Source: CAYJAD01 sp964370835 (GTDB lineage Bacteria; Desulfobacterota; Desulfovibrionia; Desulfovibrionales; Desulfovibrionaceae). From it: DNA of 64,000 nucleotides. The notes under the pieces are model-generated. The model was not told the origin of the DNA. It ran no database searches and saw only the letters and a list, made by a program, of their open reading frames with translations. Below, one piece after another: positions 27,276 through 36,251 of the stretch (within the stretch, counting starts at the first letter, position 1; every line of letters starts with the position of its first letter). The DNA is taken from NCBI GenBank assembly GCA_964370835.1, contig CAYJLO010000004.1, positions 12,386-76,385 on the forward strand. The letters are read 5' to 3'. A program made the position numbers and the translations under genes.

Positions 27276-28194
27276 TCTTACCCGTATCAATTTTCCTTTA
27301 TTGCTTCTTTCTTTGTGTATTGCCGTGGCTTCTTGGTACGCCATAACCGTTAAAGAACGCGTGGACATGCATCTGAAAGTGTATCTTGATTATAATAATG
27401 TGCCTGAACATCTTATTGTTACTGAAGGGCTTGTGCACGAAGTGACGGTGCAAGTTCGTGGTCCCAAAACCTTATTGCAAAGCCATGATGCCAAAACCAC
27501 CTATGCCATAGATTTATCGCATTTGGAAAAGGGTAAAAATATCATTTCCTTTTTGCAGCCTGATTTTTCCAAAGGTAACTTTCGTGCTTTCGAAGTTTTG
27601 GAAATTTCACCTCCTCAAGCCATTGTCATGACGGACACCCTCCTCGAGCGCAATGTGCCTATCAAAGCCACCATTGATACTGTTTTGCACTCTTCGGCTT
27701 TTAAGGTGAAAGATGTGACAATTTCTCCCAGCACAGGCTTATTGCGGGGACCGGAAAAAATTGTGTCCAAGGTGCATAGTCTTCCTTTAGAATTACATAT
27801 GGATACCAAAGAAGCCGCCGGAACCTATACCAAAAAGTTTCCTTTGGTGTCAGTCATAGAGCAATCTTCCGTGACGCCTTCCTTTGTTTCTGTGACGTAT
27901 ACAGTGGCAACCAAACGTGCGCGCATGACGGTGGAAAAAAAGGTTCAGGTGAATGGAGAGCCAGACCGTTATATGCTCAACCCGCAAAATCTTACTGTGG
28001 AAGTGGAATTACCAGAGGGCTTGGCCAAAAATAAATCCTATTTAAATGGTCTCGCCATACGCGTGACACCGCCTCTTTTGGAGGAAGGGCAAAGTGCCAC
28101 GGTGCAATCTCAAGTGAGCTTACCTGAAGGCATGACTCTCATCACACCGCCCAGTCAAAAAGTGACCATCACACGGCGGACAGAACCGCATTAA
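27265..28194 (+). CDS. cdaR: CdaR/YbbR-domain regulator of CdaA
   Basis: 309 residues from ATG at 27265 (GAGG nine bases upstream), overlapping the end of cdaA by 11 bases; TTG at 27259 is a less likely start. One N-terminal membrane segment (about 8-27) is followed by an extracytoplasmic region with repeated YbbR-type units, each with a strand pattern such as VTVQVRGPKTLL and VKDVTISPSTGLLRGPEKIV. CdaR contacts CdaA and modulates c-di-AMP output. In many genomes glmM follows; here a terminator follows instead. Confidence 0.88.
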   Translation: MLSSLTRINFPLLLLSLCIAVASWYAITVKERVDMHLKVYLDYNNVPEHLIVTEGLVHEVTVQVRGPKTLLQSHDAKTTYAIDLSHLEKGKNIISFLQPDFSKGNFRAFEVLEISPPQAIVMTDTLLERNVPIKATIDTVLHSSAFKVKDVTISPSTGLLRGPEKIVSKVHSLPLELHMDTKEAAGTYTKKFPLVSVIEQSSVTPSFVSVTYTVATKRARMTVEKKVQVNGEPDRYMLNPQNLTVEVELPEGLAKNKSYLNGLAIRVTPPLLEEGQSATVQSQVSLPEGMTLITPPSQKVTITRRTEPH

Positions 28195-28209
28195 AGATAA
28201 AAAATTATG

Positions 28210-28247
28210 AAGCCCCTCTGTATGTTTGCAGAGGGGCTTTTTGTTTT
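28210..28247 (+). terminator. rho-independent terminator after cdaR
   Basis: Perfect 11-base stem (28210-28220 with 28229-28239), eight-base loop and a T-rich tail. It closes the ftsH-folP-cdaA-cdaR unit. Confidence 0.92.
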
Positions 28248-28279
28248 AGCTTCTTAATAGGTATGAAAAAATGTTCAGT

Positions 28280-29689
28280 TTAACATTCCACCATGCTTAC
28301 AGCGAGGCCGCCGGTGCTGGTTTCTTTAAACTTCACGTTCATATCTCGACCTGTTTCACCCATGGCACTGATGACGGCGTCAAGGGTGACAAGGTGATGC
28401 ACCCCTTGCTCGCAGTGGGCAAGGAGGGCTGCGTTGTAGGCTTTTATGGCACCCATGGCATTACGCTCAATGCAGGGAATTTGCACATAGCCACCCACAG
28501 GGTCGCATGTGAGGCCAAGGTGATGCTCAAGGGCTATCTCCGCCGCATTTTCTACCACATAGGCAGGGTTACCGCGAGTGTGGGACACCATGGCCGCTGC
28601 CATGGAAGAGGCTACGCCAATTTCCCCTTGGCAACCCATTTCAGCGCCGGCGATGCCAGCATTGTGTTTAGCCAAATACCCCACGGCGGCCGAGGCCAAC
28701 ACGCCTTCTCGCAGGGCTCTTTCGCCAATATTAAAATCATAACGCATGGCGTAGAGTAAGGCTGGCATAACGCCGGCAGAACCGCAGGTGGGGGCCGTCA
28801 CGATGACGCCACCGGCGGCATTTTCTTCGGCGGCGGCAAAGGCATAGGCGTTAATACAGCCCATGATTCTGTCAACGGCATGGGGCACGCTCATGGCTTT
28901 GTCGTGGAGCAAGCGAGCTTTGCGGTGCACACCCAACGTGCCTGGTAAGGGGCCTTCGTTATTTAAACCTCGCACCACAGAAGAATACATAACTTCCATG
29001 ATTTCATCGAGCTTTTGAAATATCTGAGGCCGAGACATGCCCGTGATGGCACTTTCATTGTCCAGAATAAGCTCGTGTAATGTGAGCCCTGTTTCTTGCA
29101 ATTGCTGGCGTAATTGGTGCATGGAGTTATATGGATAGAGGGGTTTGCCATGCTCTGGAGCTTGCCAACCTTTCCATTGAATAAATCCACCGCCCACCGA
29201 GTAGTATTCTTGCGAAAGGGCAATGGAGCCGTCTTTTTGTAGCAAAGAAAATATCAAGGTATTGCTGTAGGGCTTATCATGATTGATGGGGCCGTCAATA
29301 ATATGATCGTAACCTGTGCGCACTTCCACTTGCGCCCTTTGCCCAAGATAGACAGTAAATTCTTTATTGGGCTTTACTTGCTCCAAGAGATGTGCGGGGC
29401 ACGTGGCAGGTTCATGACCCAAAAGGCCCACGATAATGGCAGGTTTGGTGCCGTGACCCACGCCTGTGGCACTTAAAGAACCCAGTAGCTCCACTTGAAT
29501 GCTTTGCGCCTGTTGTAACACACCTTCTGGGAGGGAGTGGCAAAGTTCTTCGAAGTTTTTGGCTGCCTTCATGGGACCCATGGTATGGGAAGAAGAAGGG
29601 CCAGGCCCCATTTTAAAGAAGTCAAATAGGGAGGTTTCTATGGGGGCTTTTTGGGCGTGGGGGGGAATGGTAAGCTCTTTTAATGCCAT
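28280..29689 (-). CDS. L-serine ammonia-lyase, iron-sulfur dependent, single chain
   Basis: 469 residues from the ATG at 29689; a TTG at 29704 would add five. It converts serine to pyruvate and ammonia with a 4Fe-4S cluster acting as Lewis acid. The beta-domain signature FFKMGPGPSSSHTMGPMKAA lies at the N terminus, and the alpha domain shows APTCGSAGVMPALL and GCQGEIGVASSMAAA with conserved cysteines that are likely cluster ligands. The single-chain arrangement (beta then alpha) matches the SdaA/SdaB form. A convergent terminator from cdaR lies just beyond its end. Confidence 0.93.
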   Translation of the reverse strand: MALKELTIPPHAQKAPIETSLFDFFKMGPGPSSSHTMGPMKAAKNFEELCHSLPEGVLQQAQSIQVELLGSLSATGVGHGTKPAIIVGLLGHEPATCPAHLLEQVKPNKEFTVYLGQRAQVEVRTGYDHIIDGPINHDKPYSNTLIFSLLQKDGSIALSQEYYSVGGGFIQWKGWQAPEHGKPLYPYNSMHQLRQQLQETGLTLHELILDNESAITGMSRPQIFQKLDEIMEVMYSSVVRGLNNEGPLPGTLGVHRKARLLHDKAMSVPHAVDRIMGCINAYAFAAAEENAAGGVIVTAPTCGSAGVMPALLYAMRYDFNIGERALREGVLASAAVGYLAKHNAGIAGAEMGCQGEIGVASSMAAAMVSHTRGNPAYVVENAAEIALEHHLGLTCDPVGGYVQIPCIERNAMGAIKAYNAALLAHCEQGVHHLVTLDAVISAMGETGRDMNVKFKETSTGGLAVSMVEC

Positions 29690-29839
29690 GGGAATACCGT
29701 GCAATGCCTAGTTGAAGTGAATGAAAGAGATGAAAAAGCTGCGTAAGTATGTATAAAACGTCATAAAAAGCGCTTTCATGGGCACATTTTTATTGTATAT
29801 AAGTGTTTTTTATCTTTGTGTAAAGTTTTGAGGAAAATA

Positions 29840-29867
29840 TAAAAAAAGGGGCTGTATAACAACCCCT
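29840..29867 (-). terminator. rho-independent terminator after potABCD
   Basis: On the minus strand AGGGGTTG pairs with CAGCCCCT around a five-base loop, followed by seven T residues. Confidence 0.88.
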
Positions 29868-29891
29868 CTCTATATCACGTAAGCATGAAGC

Positions 29892-30935
29892 TTATTCGCC
29901 TATTTTCAAGTCCACCCAATGCTCATCGTATACTTTTTGAGCTTCCCCTAGGCCTTTGGAAAATTGGCTATGCACCAGGTCTTCCTCTCTTGGAAAAATA
30001 AGAGTGCTCTGGCGCACTTCTTCGGGTAAATGCTCTTTGGCACCCATATTGAGGGTGCTGTAATTGTATTCTTCCACACATCTGGCGGCAATGTCAGGGC
30101 GAAGCATGAAGTTAATGAAAGTATGGGCGGCTTCTTTGTTCTCTGCCTGCGCAGGTATGGCAAAGCTGTCAAGCCAAAGAGGTGTGCCTTCCTTGGGGTA
30201 GATAAATTCAAGATTGGGATTTTCTTGCAAAGCAATATAGGCATCGCCATTCCAGATGAAGCCTGCGGCCACTTCTTCGCTGATGAGAGCTTGTTTGGCA
30301 GCGGTAACATCAAAAATGCGCACATGGGGCTTTAGCTTGTGTAACCATTCGTAGGCAGCTTTAATTTGAGCCGGGTCTGCCGTGTTCATTTTTCCGCCGG
30401 TGGCCAAAAGGGCAGCGCCCACGGTATCGCGCATATCATCAGACAACAGTAACTTGCCTTTAAATTCCGGACGAAACAAATCATTCCATGAAGTTATGCT
30501 TTTGGCATCAACCATGGTTTTGTTAATCATAAAACCTTGTACACCCCACATGTAGGGGATGGAATAGGTGTCTTCGGTGGTGAAGGCTTTATTGATAAGG
30601 TTTTGATCAAGGTGTTTAAGGTTGGGCAGCTTACTTTTATCAATGGTGCTTAATAAGTTGGATTCGCGCAATAAATCTACCAAATAAGTGGAGGGCACCA
30701 CAATGTCATAGCCTTTGCCATTGAGAAGTTTCAATTTGGCATACATGGCTTCATTGGATTCATAGGTGGTGTAGACCACTTCGATGCCGGTTTCCTTGGT
30801 GAAATCGTCCAGCACGTCTTGGGGAATGTATTCAGACCAGTTGAATACGTGCAAAACATTTTTTTCTGCCAAGGCCATGGTGCTCATGCCAAGCAGGCTG
30901 AAGAGACAACACAGTGCTACAAGAAGTTTTTTCAT
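29892..30935 (-). CDS. potD: spermidine/putrescine ABC transporter substrate-binding protein
   Basis: 347 residues from the ATG at 30935, which overlaps the potC stop as ATGA and has GAGGGAG upstream; a longer in-frame start at 30965 lies inside potC. A signal peptide (MKKLLVALCC...MALA) precedes mature EKNVLHVFNWSEYIP. The NWSEYIP start, STYLVDLL, IPYMWGVQG and GFIWNGDAY segments are typical of PotD/PotF, with the acidic and aromatic residues that bind polyamine amines. It is the last gene of potABCD. Choice between putrescine and spermidine cannot be made by eye. Confidence 0.95.
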   Translation of the reverse strand: MKKLLVALCCLFSLLGMSTMALAEKNVLHVFNWSEYIPQDVLDDFTKETGIEVVYTTYESNEAMYAKLKLLNGKGYDIVVPSTYLVDLLRESNLLSTIDKSKLPNLKHLDQNLINKAFTTEDTYSIPYMWGVQGFMINKTMVDAKSITSWNDLFRPEFKGKLLLSDDMRDTVGAALLATGGKMNTADPAQIKAAYEWLHKLKPHVRIFDVTAAKQALISEEVAAGFIWNGDAYIALQENPNLEFIYPKEGTPLWLDSFAIPAQAENKEAAHTFINFMLRPDIAARCVEEYNYSTLNMGAKEHLPEEVRQSTLIFPREEDLVHSQFSKGLGEAQKVYDEHWVDLKIGE

Positions 30936-31702
30936 GACTTTTTTCTCCCTCTTCCCACAGTCCAAGCCAAGATCACCAGCACAACGGTGATTCCAAACAT
31001 GATGGCAGACAAAGCATTAACGTCTGGCTTCATGCCAAGGCGAACCATGGAGTAGATTTTTAACGGTAATATTTCAAATGACGGCCCGGTAACAAAGAAA
31101 CTAATGAGCACATCATCCATGGAAAGGGTGAAAGCAAGAAGCCAACCCGCCAAGACAGCAGGCCAAATCATGGGTAGTATGACATGGTAAAAGGCTTGCC
31201 ATTCGCTGGCCCCAAGGTCTCTAGCCGCTTCCACCACACTTTCATCAAATTCGGCCAAGCGCGCCAATACGGTTATGGTCACAAAGGGGAGAGCCAGTGT
31301 GGTGTGCGCTATGAGCAAGGTGAGAAAGCCAAGATCCATGGAGAAGGCTATGAAGAAAATAAGTAAGGAAATACCCATGACAATGTCAGGGGACACCGTA
31401 AGCACATAGACAGAGCTGTAGAGCACTTTACGTCCTGGAAAACGGTATCGCCTTAGGGCTATGGAAGCCAAAACGCCAAGAACGGTGGCCAATGTGGCAG
31501 CAATGCCTCCCACCATGAAGGAGTTTAAGGCAGAATCCAATAAGGAATCGTTGCGAAGAAGCAATTGATACCATTTGAGCGTAAAACCGCGCCAATCTGT
31601 GGAATATTTTGCATTATTAAAAGAATATACAATGACTATAATGATGGGTGAATACAAAAATGCATAAATCATGTATAACCAAAGCTTGGCTAATTTTTGC
31701 AT
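30932..31702 (-). CDS. potC: polyamine ABC transporter permease PotC
   Basis: 256 residues with six predicted membrane segments. The EAA loop that docks on the ATPase reads VVEAARDLGASEWQAFYHVILPMIWPAVLAG. It starts in the stop codon of potB (one-base overlap) and its own stop overlaps the potD start, so the genes are translationally coupled. It forms the inner membrane channel with PotB. Confidence 0.95.
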   Translation of the reverse strand: MQKLAKLWLYMIYAFLYSPIIIVIVYSFNNAKYSTDWRGFTLKWYQLLLRNDSLLDSALNSFMVGGIAATLATVLGVLASIALRRYRFPGRKVLYSSVYVLTVSPDIVMGISLLIFFIAFSMDLGFLTLLIAHTTLALPFVTITVLARLAEFDESVVEAARDLGASEWQAFYHVILPMIWPAVLAGWLLAFTLSMDDVLISFFVTGPSFEILPLKIYSMVRLGMKPDVNALSAIMFGITVVLVILAWTVGRGRKKS

Positions 31703-32574
31703 TAGGCATCCTCCTCTTCAAAGTCATGGTGCTTATTTTGCGTATAGGTATTCACCGCCTTATACATGAGCAACATGAGAATGAGCAAGAGAGTAAGGAA
31801 GGTGCTGGCGGCGGCGCCCATGGGCCAATCTCTGGCCACAAGGAATTGATTCTTGATGAAATTGCCCACGAGCAGGCTTTTTGCTCCACCTAAAATCTCA
31901 GGAATATAAAAGGCACCCAAAGAAGGAAGGAACACCAAGATACATCCTGCCACAATGCCCGGTAAGGTGAGGGGCAAGGTGATGTGCCAAAAGGTGCTGA
32001 CAGGGCTTGCGCCAAGATCACGTGCTGCTTCGCCAAAACGTGGGTCCAATTTATCAATGCTGGCGTATAAAGGTAAAATCATGAAGGGCAAAAAAGTATA
32101 TACCATGCCGCATAGGGTGGCAAAATGGCTGTACATAAGCGATATGGGCTGATCTGTAAGCCCTAGCCACATGAGTAAAGAGCTTATGATGCCATTGCTT
32201 TTTAAAATGGCAATGAGGGCATAGGTGCGTATGAGTGAATTGGTCCAAAAGGGAATAATGATAAGTAAAAGAAGCCAAGGCTTAGCTCTTTTGCTGGCTT
32301 TGGCCATGGCATAAGCAAAGGGGTAGGCCAAAAGTAAGCAAATAAAGGTGGAAGCCAGCGCAATCCAAAAGGATTCCCAGAGGATAATGGAATACTTGGG
32401 ATCAAAAAGCTGTACATAATTATCCCACGTGAAGATGGGAAGCACAAAAGATGTTTCCCCGCGAGTAAGTACGGTGATGACCAAAAGCCCCACATTGGGC
32501 AAAAGGGCAAAAATGCCCAGCCACAAAGCTGTCGTGCTAATGCTTAAGGTTCGCAAAAAATTATATTTCTTCAT
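31702..32574 (-). CDS. potB: polyamine ABC transporter permease PotB
   Basis: 290 residues, six predicted membrane segments. The EAA motif is FGEAARDLGASPVSTFWHITLPLTLPGIVAG. It directly abuts potA and overlaps potC by one base. Pairs with PotC to form the channel of the spermidine/putrescine importer. Confidence 0.95.
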   Translation of the reverse strand: MKKYNFLRTLSISTTALWLGIFALLPNVGLLVITVLTRGETSFVLPIFTWDNYVQLFDPKYSIILWESFWIALASTFICLLLAYPFAYAMAKASKRAKPWLLLLIIIPFWTNSLIRTYALIAILKSNGIISSLLMWLGLTDQPISLMYSHFATLCGMVYTFLPFMILPLYASIDKLDPRFGEAARDLGASPVSTFWHITLPLTLPGIVAGCILVFLPSLGAFYIPEILGGAKSLLVGNFIKNQFLVARDWPMGAAASTFLTLLLILMLLMYKAVNTYTQNKHHDFEEEDA

Positions 32575-33714
32575 CTATACATCTTCATGAGGCAGCACCA
32601 CTTCCCAGCCGCTTACCCAAGTAACAACTACTTCTTCGCCTTCCACATAGTTAATATCAAGGCCATCTTCGTCAAAAAACTCTGCGCCCACCAAATGCGG
32701 GCCCTCTTGGTCTGCTTCTTGGGCTAAGGTAATGTGCAAATCCACGGTGGCGCCCTTATAGACAGATTCGCGCACAAAAGCACGGAGCAAAGGCCCGTCC
32801 GGCAGCTCTTCGTATGTGTGGTAAATACGCAAATCCTCAGGGCGAATAAGCACATTTACTTTGTCTTGTTCGGCAAAGTCCAGCTTGCTTGGTACCGTGA
32901 AAAGGGTGTCCTCAATGCGTATTTCATATGCATTATTAGGGAGTTTACGTACTATGGTTGCGGGCAAGATGTTAATTTCTCCCACAAAGCGTGCCACGTA
33001 GAGGTTGGCAGGATTTTCATAGATATCTTGAGGCGTTCCCTCTTGAACTATACGCCCATTGTCCATGACCACCACGCGGTCACTCATGGCAAAGGCTTCT
33101 TCTTGATCGTGGGTAACGAAAACAAAGGTAATGCCAAGTTTACGCTGAATACGTTTAATCTCCAGCTGCATTTGGCAACGTAATTTATAGTCAAGGGCGG
33201 AAAAAGGTTCATCCAAGAGTAACACCAAGGGTTCATTGACTATGGCTCGTGCCAAGGCAACGCGTTGTTGCTGTCCTCCAGAAAGATTGGACGGCTTGCG
33301 GTCGGCTAAGTGCTCTAGGCGCACCATCTGTAAAGTGGCTCGTACACGTTCCTTTATATCCTCTTTTTTTACTCCTTGCATGCGCAAGCCAAAGGCCACA
33401 TTGTCAAAAACAGACATATGCGGAAAAAGAGCATAGTTTTGGAAAACCGTATTTACTTGACGCTTTTCGGGAGGAAGCTTGGTGACATCAACACCTCCTA
33501 TGGAAACAGTGCCAGCGTCAGGATTTTCAAAACCTGAAAGAATACGCAAAATAGTGGTTTTACCACAACCGGAGGGGCCCAGTAAGGTGAGAAATTCGCC
33601 ATTGGCAATTTGCAGATTAATGCCATTTAATGCCACATGTTCGTCAAATTTTTTGACTATGCCACCCAATGTAATCAAAGGCGTTTTTTGTATCATTATC
33701 TTTTTATTTGCCAT
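32575..33714 (-). CDS. potA: polyamine ABC transporter ATPase PotA
   Basis: 379 residues. Walker A GPSGCGKTT, Q-loop QNYALFPHM, ABC signature LSGGQQQRVALARA, Walker B LLLDEPFSALD and H-loop VTHDQEEA are all intact. A C-terminal TOBE-like domain (from about 280, LIRPEDLRI) has the regulatory role known in PotA. It heads the operon potABCD and is preceded by a 140-base gap with an inverted repeat. Confidence 0.96.
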   Translation of the reverse strand: MANKKIMIQKTPLITLGGIVKKFDEHVALNGINLQIANGEFLTLLGPSGCGKTTILRILSGFENPDAGTVSIGGVDVTKLPPEKRQVNTVFQNYALFPHMSVFDNVAFGLRMQGVKKEDIKERVRATLQMVRLEHLADRKPSNLSGGQQQRVALARAIVNEPLVLLLDEPFSALDYKLRCQMQLEIKRIQRKLGITFVFVTHDQEEAFAMSDRVVVMDNGRIVQEGTPQDIYENPANLYVARFVGEINILPATIVRKLPNNAYEIRIEDTLFTVPSKLDFAEQDKVNVLIRPEDLRIYHTYEELPDGPLLRAFVRESVYKGATVDLHITLAQEADQEGPHLVGAEFFDEDGLDINYVEGEEVVVTWVSGWEVVLPHEDV

Positions 33715-33772
33715 CTTTTGTTATAAAGTCTTGGTGTTTTCCTGTGTTGATGTAGCAACACCATGACAGGCC

Positions 33773-33815
33773 TTTAGCAGAAAAGCCTTTTGTTTTGCAA
33801 GACTTTTCTGCTAAA
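33773..33815. repeat. 13-base inverted repeat upstream of potA
   Basis: TTTAGCAGAAAAG (33773-33785) and CTTTTCTGCTAAA (33803-33815) are perfect complements with a 17-base loop. It lies between the flavoprotein gene stop and potA start. No T run follows, so an mRNA structure or an operator for the pot operon are both possible. Confidence 0.55.
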
Positions 33816-33852
33816 GATTAAAACCTTATACAAGCTTGTGTATGTCTCTAAT

Positions 33853-34473
33853 TTAACGGGCAAAGTTTGTCCAATGACGTTCTTCCACTTCTGGCATGGG
33901 TACGGTGGCTTTACCGGCTTCTATGCATTTGATAAGCCAAGCCATATTCCGTCCTAAAACGCGCATGGTTTGCAAACCTTCCAAGTCTTGTTGCACTTCT
34001 TCAGGTGTGTTGCCATGCACTTGTGGCCAGTATTGCGATGAAACAAGAGGCATTTGGGCAATGGTAAAGAATTTTTGTAAGCAGTCCAGAGCTGCTGTGG
34101 AGCCGGCACGACGACAGCTCACCATGGCGGCGCCAGGTTTATAGGCATATGGAGCAGACTTGTAATAGAACATTCTGTCAAGGGCTGCACACAATGAAGG
34201 ATTGGGGGCGGCGTAGTATACAGGAGAGCCCACCACAAGGCCTTGACATTCTTTCATAATGTCAATCCATTCGTTGATGGGGTCATCTTTAAAAATACAG
34301 TAACCGGTTTCTACGCATTTATTACAAGCAATACAGCCGCGAATGGCCTTGTTTCCAATGGACACTATGTGAGTATCCACGCCATTGGCTTGCAAAGCTG
34401 TGGCAACTTCTTGCAGGCCTACGCCTGTACAGCTTTTCTTACGCGGGCTACCATTAATAAGTAGAACTTTCAT
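33853..34473 (-). CDS. flavodoxin-fold NAD(P)H-dependent FMN reductase-like protein
   Basis: 206 residues. The N terminus MKVLLINGSPRKKSCT is the FMN phosphate-binding loop of the flavodoxin/NADPH-dependent FMN reductase superfamily. A cysteine motif GCIACNKCVETGYCIF (about 45-60) resembles that of iron-sulfur flavoproteins and could carry a cluster or be redox active. GSPVYYAAPNPSLCAALDR matches the flavin ring-contact region. A physiological partner is not evident. The gene is followed by the inverted repeat ahead of potA. Confidence 0.82.
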   Translation of the reverse strand: MKVLLINGSPRKKSCTGVGLQEVATALQANGVDTHIVSIGNKAIRGCIACNKCVETGYCIFKDDPINEWIDIMKECQGLVVGSPVYYAAPNPSLCAALDRMFYYKSAPYAYKPGAAMVSCRRAGSTAALDCLQKFFTIAQMPLVSSQYWPQVHGNTPEEVQQDLEGLQTMRVLGRNMAWLIKCIEAGKATVPMPEVEERHWTNFAR

Positions 34474-34582
34474 ATATCACTCCTTGTGCTTAGTACGACT
34501 TATTAAAGCCTATAGTGTATTTTAGCCCAAAAAGCAATGTTCTTTGTAACCATTTTTAAAAAACAATATGTATTTTATGTAG

Positions 34583-35128
34583 TTATACTGTTATGTTAAA
34601 ATAGTTTAACAGTTCGTTGGTTTCCTCACTAAAACTGGATTTAAAGCGATTCATCAATTCCAGTTGTACGTCTTCATTGGCTAAAACTTCACGCATCATG
34701 GTATCGTCATCATCAAGGCCAAGGGTTTCCATAAGGCCATTGAAATCATTGTAGAGATTATTCCACAACTCAGCGTATTTGGTGGGATCCTTTTCATACG
34801 CATCACGATTAATTTCACCCACATTACCATTGAGGCTAAAGGCTTCCTCTACCTTTTGGCTACTAAGCCAATTAAGCATGTCGGTAAATTCTTCCGTGGC
34901 AGGTAACTTCTTAGATACTTTGTCAAAAAGCAACTGGTTTTCGTTGGTGATGGAAGTTAAGTTTTCTTTATATCTTAGCTCGTTGAGGAGCTCAATGGCT
35001 TCATCAGAAATGAGCACAGCATCAGCAGTATTGTCCTTTTCTGGCGTCACAGCGCTGCTGGACAGTACCGTGCCTATATTGGTATTGGCAAGGGAAGCAT
35101 AAGGATTTAAAGAAGATATATTTGTCAT
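34583..35128 (-). CDS. protein of unknown function
   Basis: 181 residues from the ATG at 35128, which has GGAG five bases upstream; a GTG at 35134 is less likely. The N terminus (MTNISSLNPYASLANTNIGT) is Ser/Asn-rich with no signal peptide. The rest is acidic and largely helical by pattern, with a LDDDDTMMREVLANEDVQLELMNRF segment near 140. No cysteine, membrane segment or known motif is visible. The low-complexity N terminus followed by helices recalls secreted or flagellum-associated cell-surface proteins, but this is only an impression. It stands alone between adk and the flavoprotein gene. Confidence 0.7.
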   Translation of the reverse strand: MTNISSLNPYASLANTNIGTVLSSSAVTPEKDNTADAVLISDEAIELLNELRYKENLTSITNENQLLFDKVSKKLPATEEFTDMLNWLSSQKVEEAFSLNGNVGEINRDAYEKDPTKYAELWNNLYNDFNGLMETLGLDDDDTMMREVLANEDVQLELMNRFKSSFSEETNELLNYFNITV

Positions 35129-35312
35129 ATACACTCCGGTTCTGATAGTAAACGATTAAGGTTAGTGATGCAAAAAATGTTCCGAGAAAAAACTGCCCTT
35201 CACTTCAAGTCCATGAAGGAGTAAGTCTCGTTTAAAAAATGAGCAAAGAGTACATCCGTGCACACATGCCTTACCTTAGCTATCGGCAAAAAATTCAAAA
35301 ACTATAGAGTAT

Positions 35313-35344
35313 GAAAAAGGCTCCTTAAAATTCATAAGGAGCCT
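35313..35344 (-). terminator. rho-independent terminator after adk
   Basis: Perfect 10-base stem on the minus strand (35335-35344 with 35318-35327), seven-base loop, T run from the A residues at 35314-35318. Confidence 0.9.
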
Positions 35345-35374
35345 AGGTAGTTATGGTACAAAGCGTAGGCTTTG

Positions 35375-36046
35375 TTAAGCTAGTTTGGCGAGTAAGGCTT
35401 CTTTTACAGCATTAATATCGCCTTCGCCATTGAGTTCGATATATTTGGTGGCGCCGTTTTGAGCTAAATCCTTATAGAAATAGGCGGCGGCTAAAGTGCC
35501 ATCTTCGGTGTTGTAGTAGATATCATGGCGCTTGCCAATGGCTGCTTCATCTTGGTCGTCGGCACGAGCAGAAAGGGAACCACCGCATACACGACAGACA
35601 TCTCCAGTGGGTTTAATGGCGTCAATGTAGATATGGTTGGGGTGGTTATTGTTATTGGCACAAAGGCGACGGCCCATGATGCGCATTTTAGCAATTTCGC
35701 GAGGAAGCAAAATTTCAACAACATAATCAAGCTTCATGTTTTCGGCTTGCAATGCATCCCAAAGTTTTTGTGCTTGTACAATATTGCGGGGGAAACCGTC
35801 CAAAAGCCAGCCGTCGGAACCTTTACTTTTCAAGGTTTCTAAAATCATGGGAATGGTAATTTCATCAGGAACAAGATCACCGCGGTCAATATATTCTTTG
35901 GCCTTTTTGCCAAGTTCGGTACCGCCGCCAATATGCTCGCGGAAAATAGCACCCGACTCAATATGAGCCAGATTATATTTTTCTTTAATTAGATTGCCTT
36001 GTGTGCCTTTTCCGCTACCATTGGGGCCAAAAATAAGAATATTCAC
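35375..36046 (-). CDS. adk: adenylate kinase
   Basis: 223 residues from a GTG at 36046 with GGGAGG seven bases upstream; a longer frame to 36091 has no ribosome site. It interconverts ATP, AMP and ADP. The P-loop GPNGSGKGTQ lies at residues 7-16, with FREHIGGGTELGKKAKEYIDRGDLVPD (AMP-binding) and GFPRN. The lid carries cysteines (RRLCANN...CRVCGG), suggesting a metal-binding lid of the long type with one ligand position replaced. It has its own terminator. Confidence 0.95.
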   Translation of the reverse strand: MNILIFGPNGSGKGTQGNLIKEKYNLAHIESGAIFREHIGGGTELGKKAKEYIDRGDLVPDEITIPMILETLKSKGSDGWLLDGFPRNIVQAQKLWDALQAENMKLDYVVEILLPREIAKMRIMGRRLCANNNNHPNHIYIDAIKPTGDVCRVCGGSLSARADDQDEAAIGKRHDIYYNTEDGTLAAAYFYKDLAQNGATKYIELNGEGDINAVKEALLAKLA

Positions 36047-36186
36047 TAAAAAACCTCCCAAAATTAGGTTGTAAGAATGTCTCTCATCCATGCGGGCTAG
36101 GCCCTGCTCAGAAAATGTACGCTTGTAGAGGGGCTTTTGTCAATGGGAATTGGGTTTTTTTTCACAAGCATTGCATGCTATAATTG

Positions 36187-36225
36187 TAAAAAAGAACCTC
36201 TACACCGTGAGGGTGTAAAGGCTCT
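36187..36225 (-). terminator. rho-independent terminator after hemL
   Basis: Fourteen-base stem (36212-36225 with 36193-36206, two G-T pairs), loop of five, then six T residues on the minus strand. Confidence 0.9.
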
Positions 36226-36251
36226 TGCAAAGCTACTAATGGAATTAGATA

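Noticed and set aside
33773..33815. Inverted repeat as a terminator of the flavoprotein gene
   Set aside because: No T run follows on the minus strand and the loop is long; recorded as a repeat instead.
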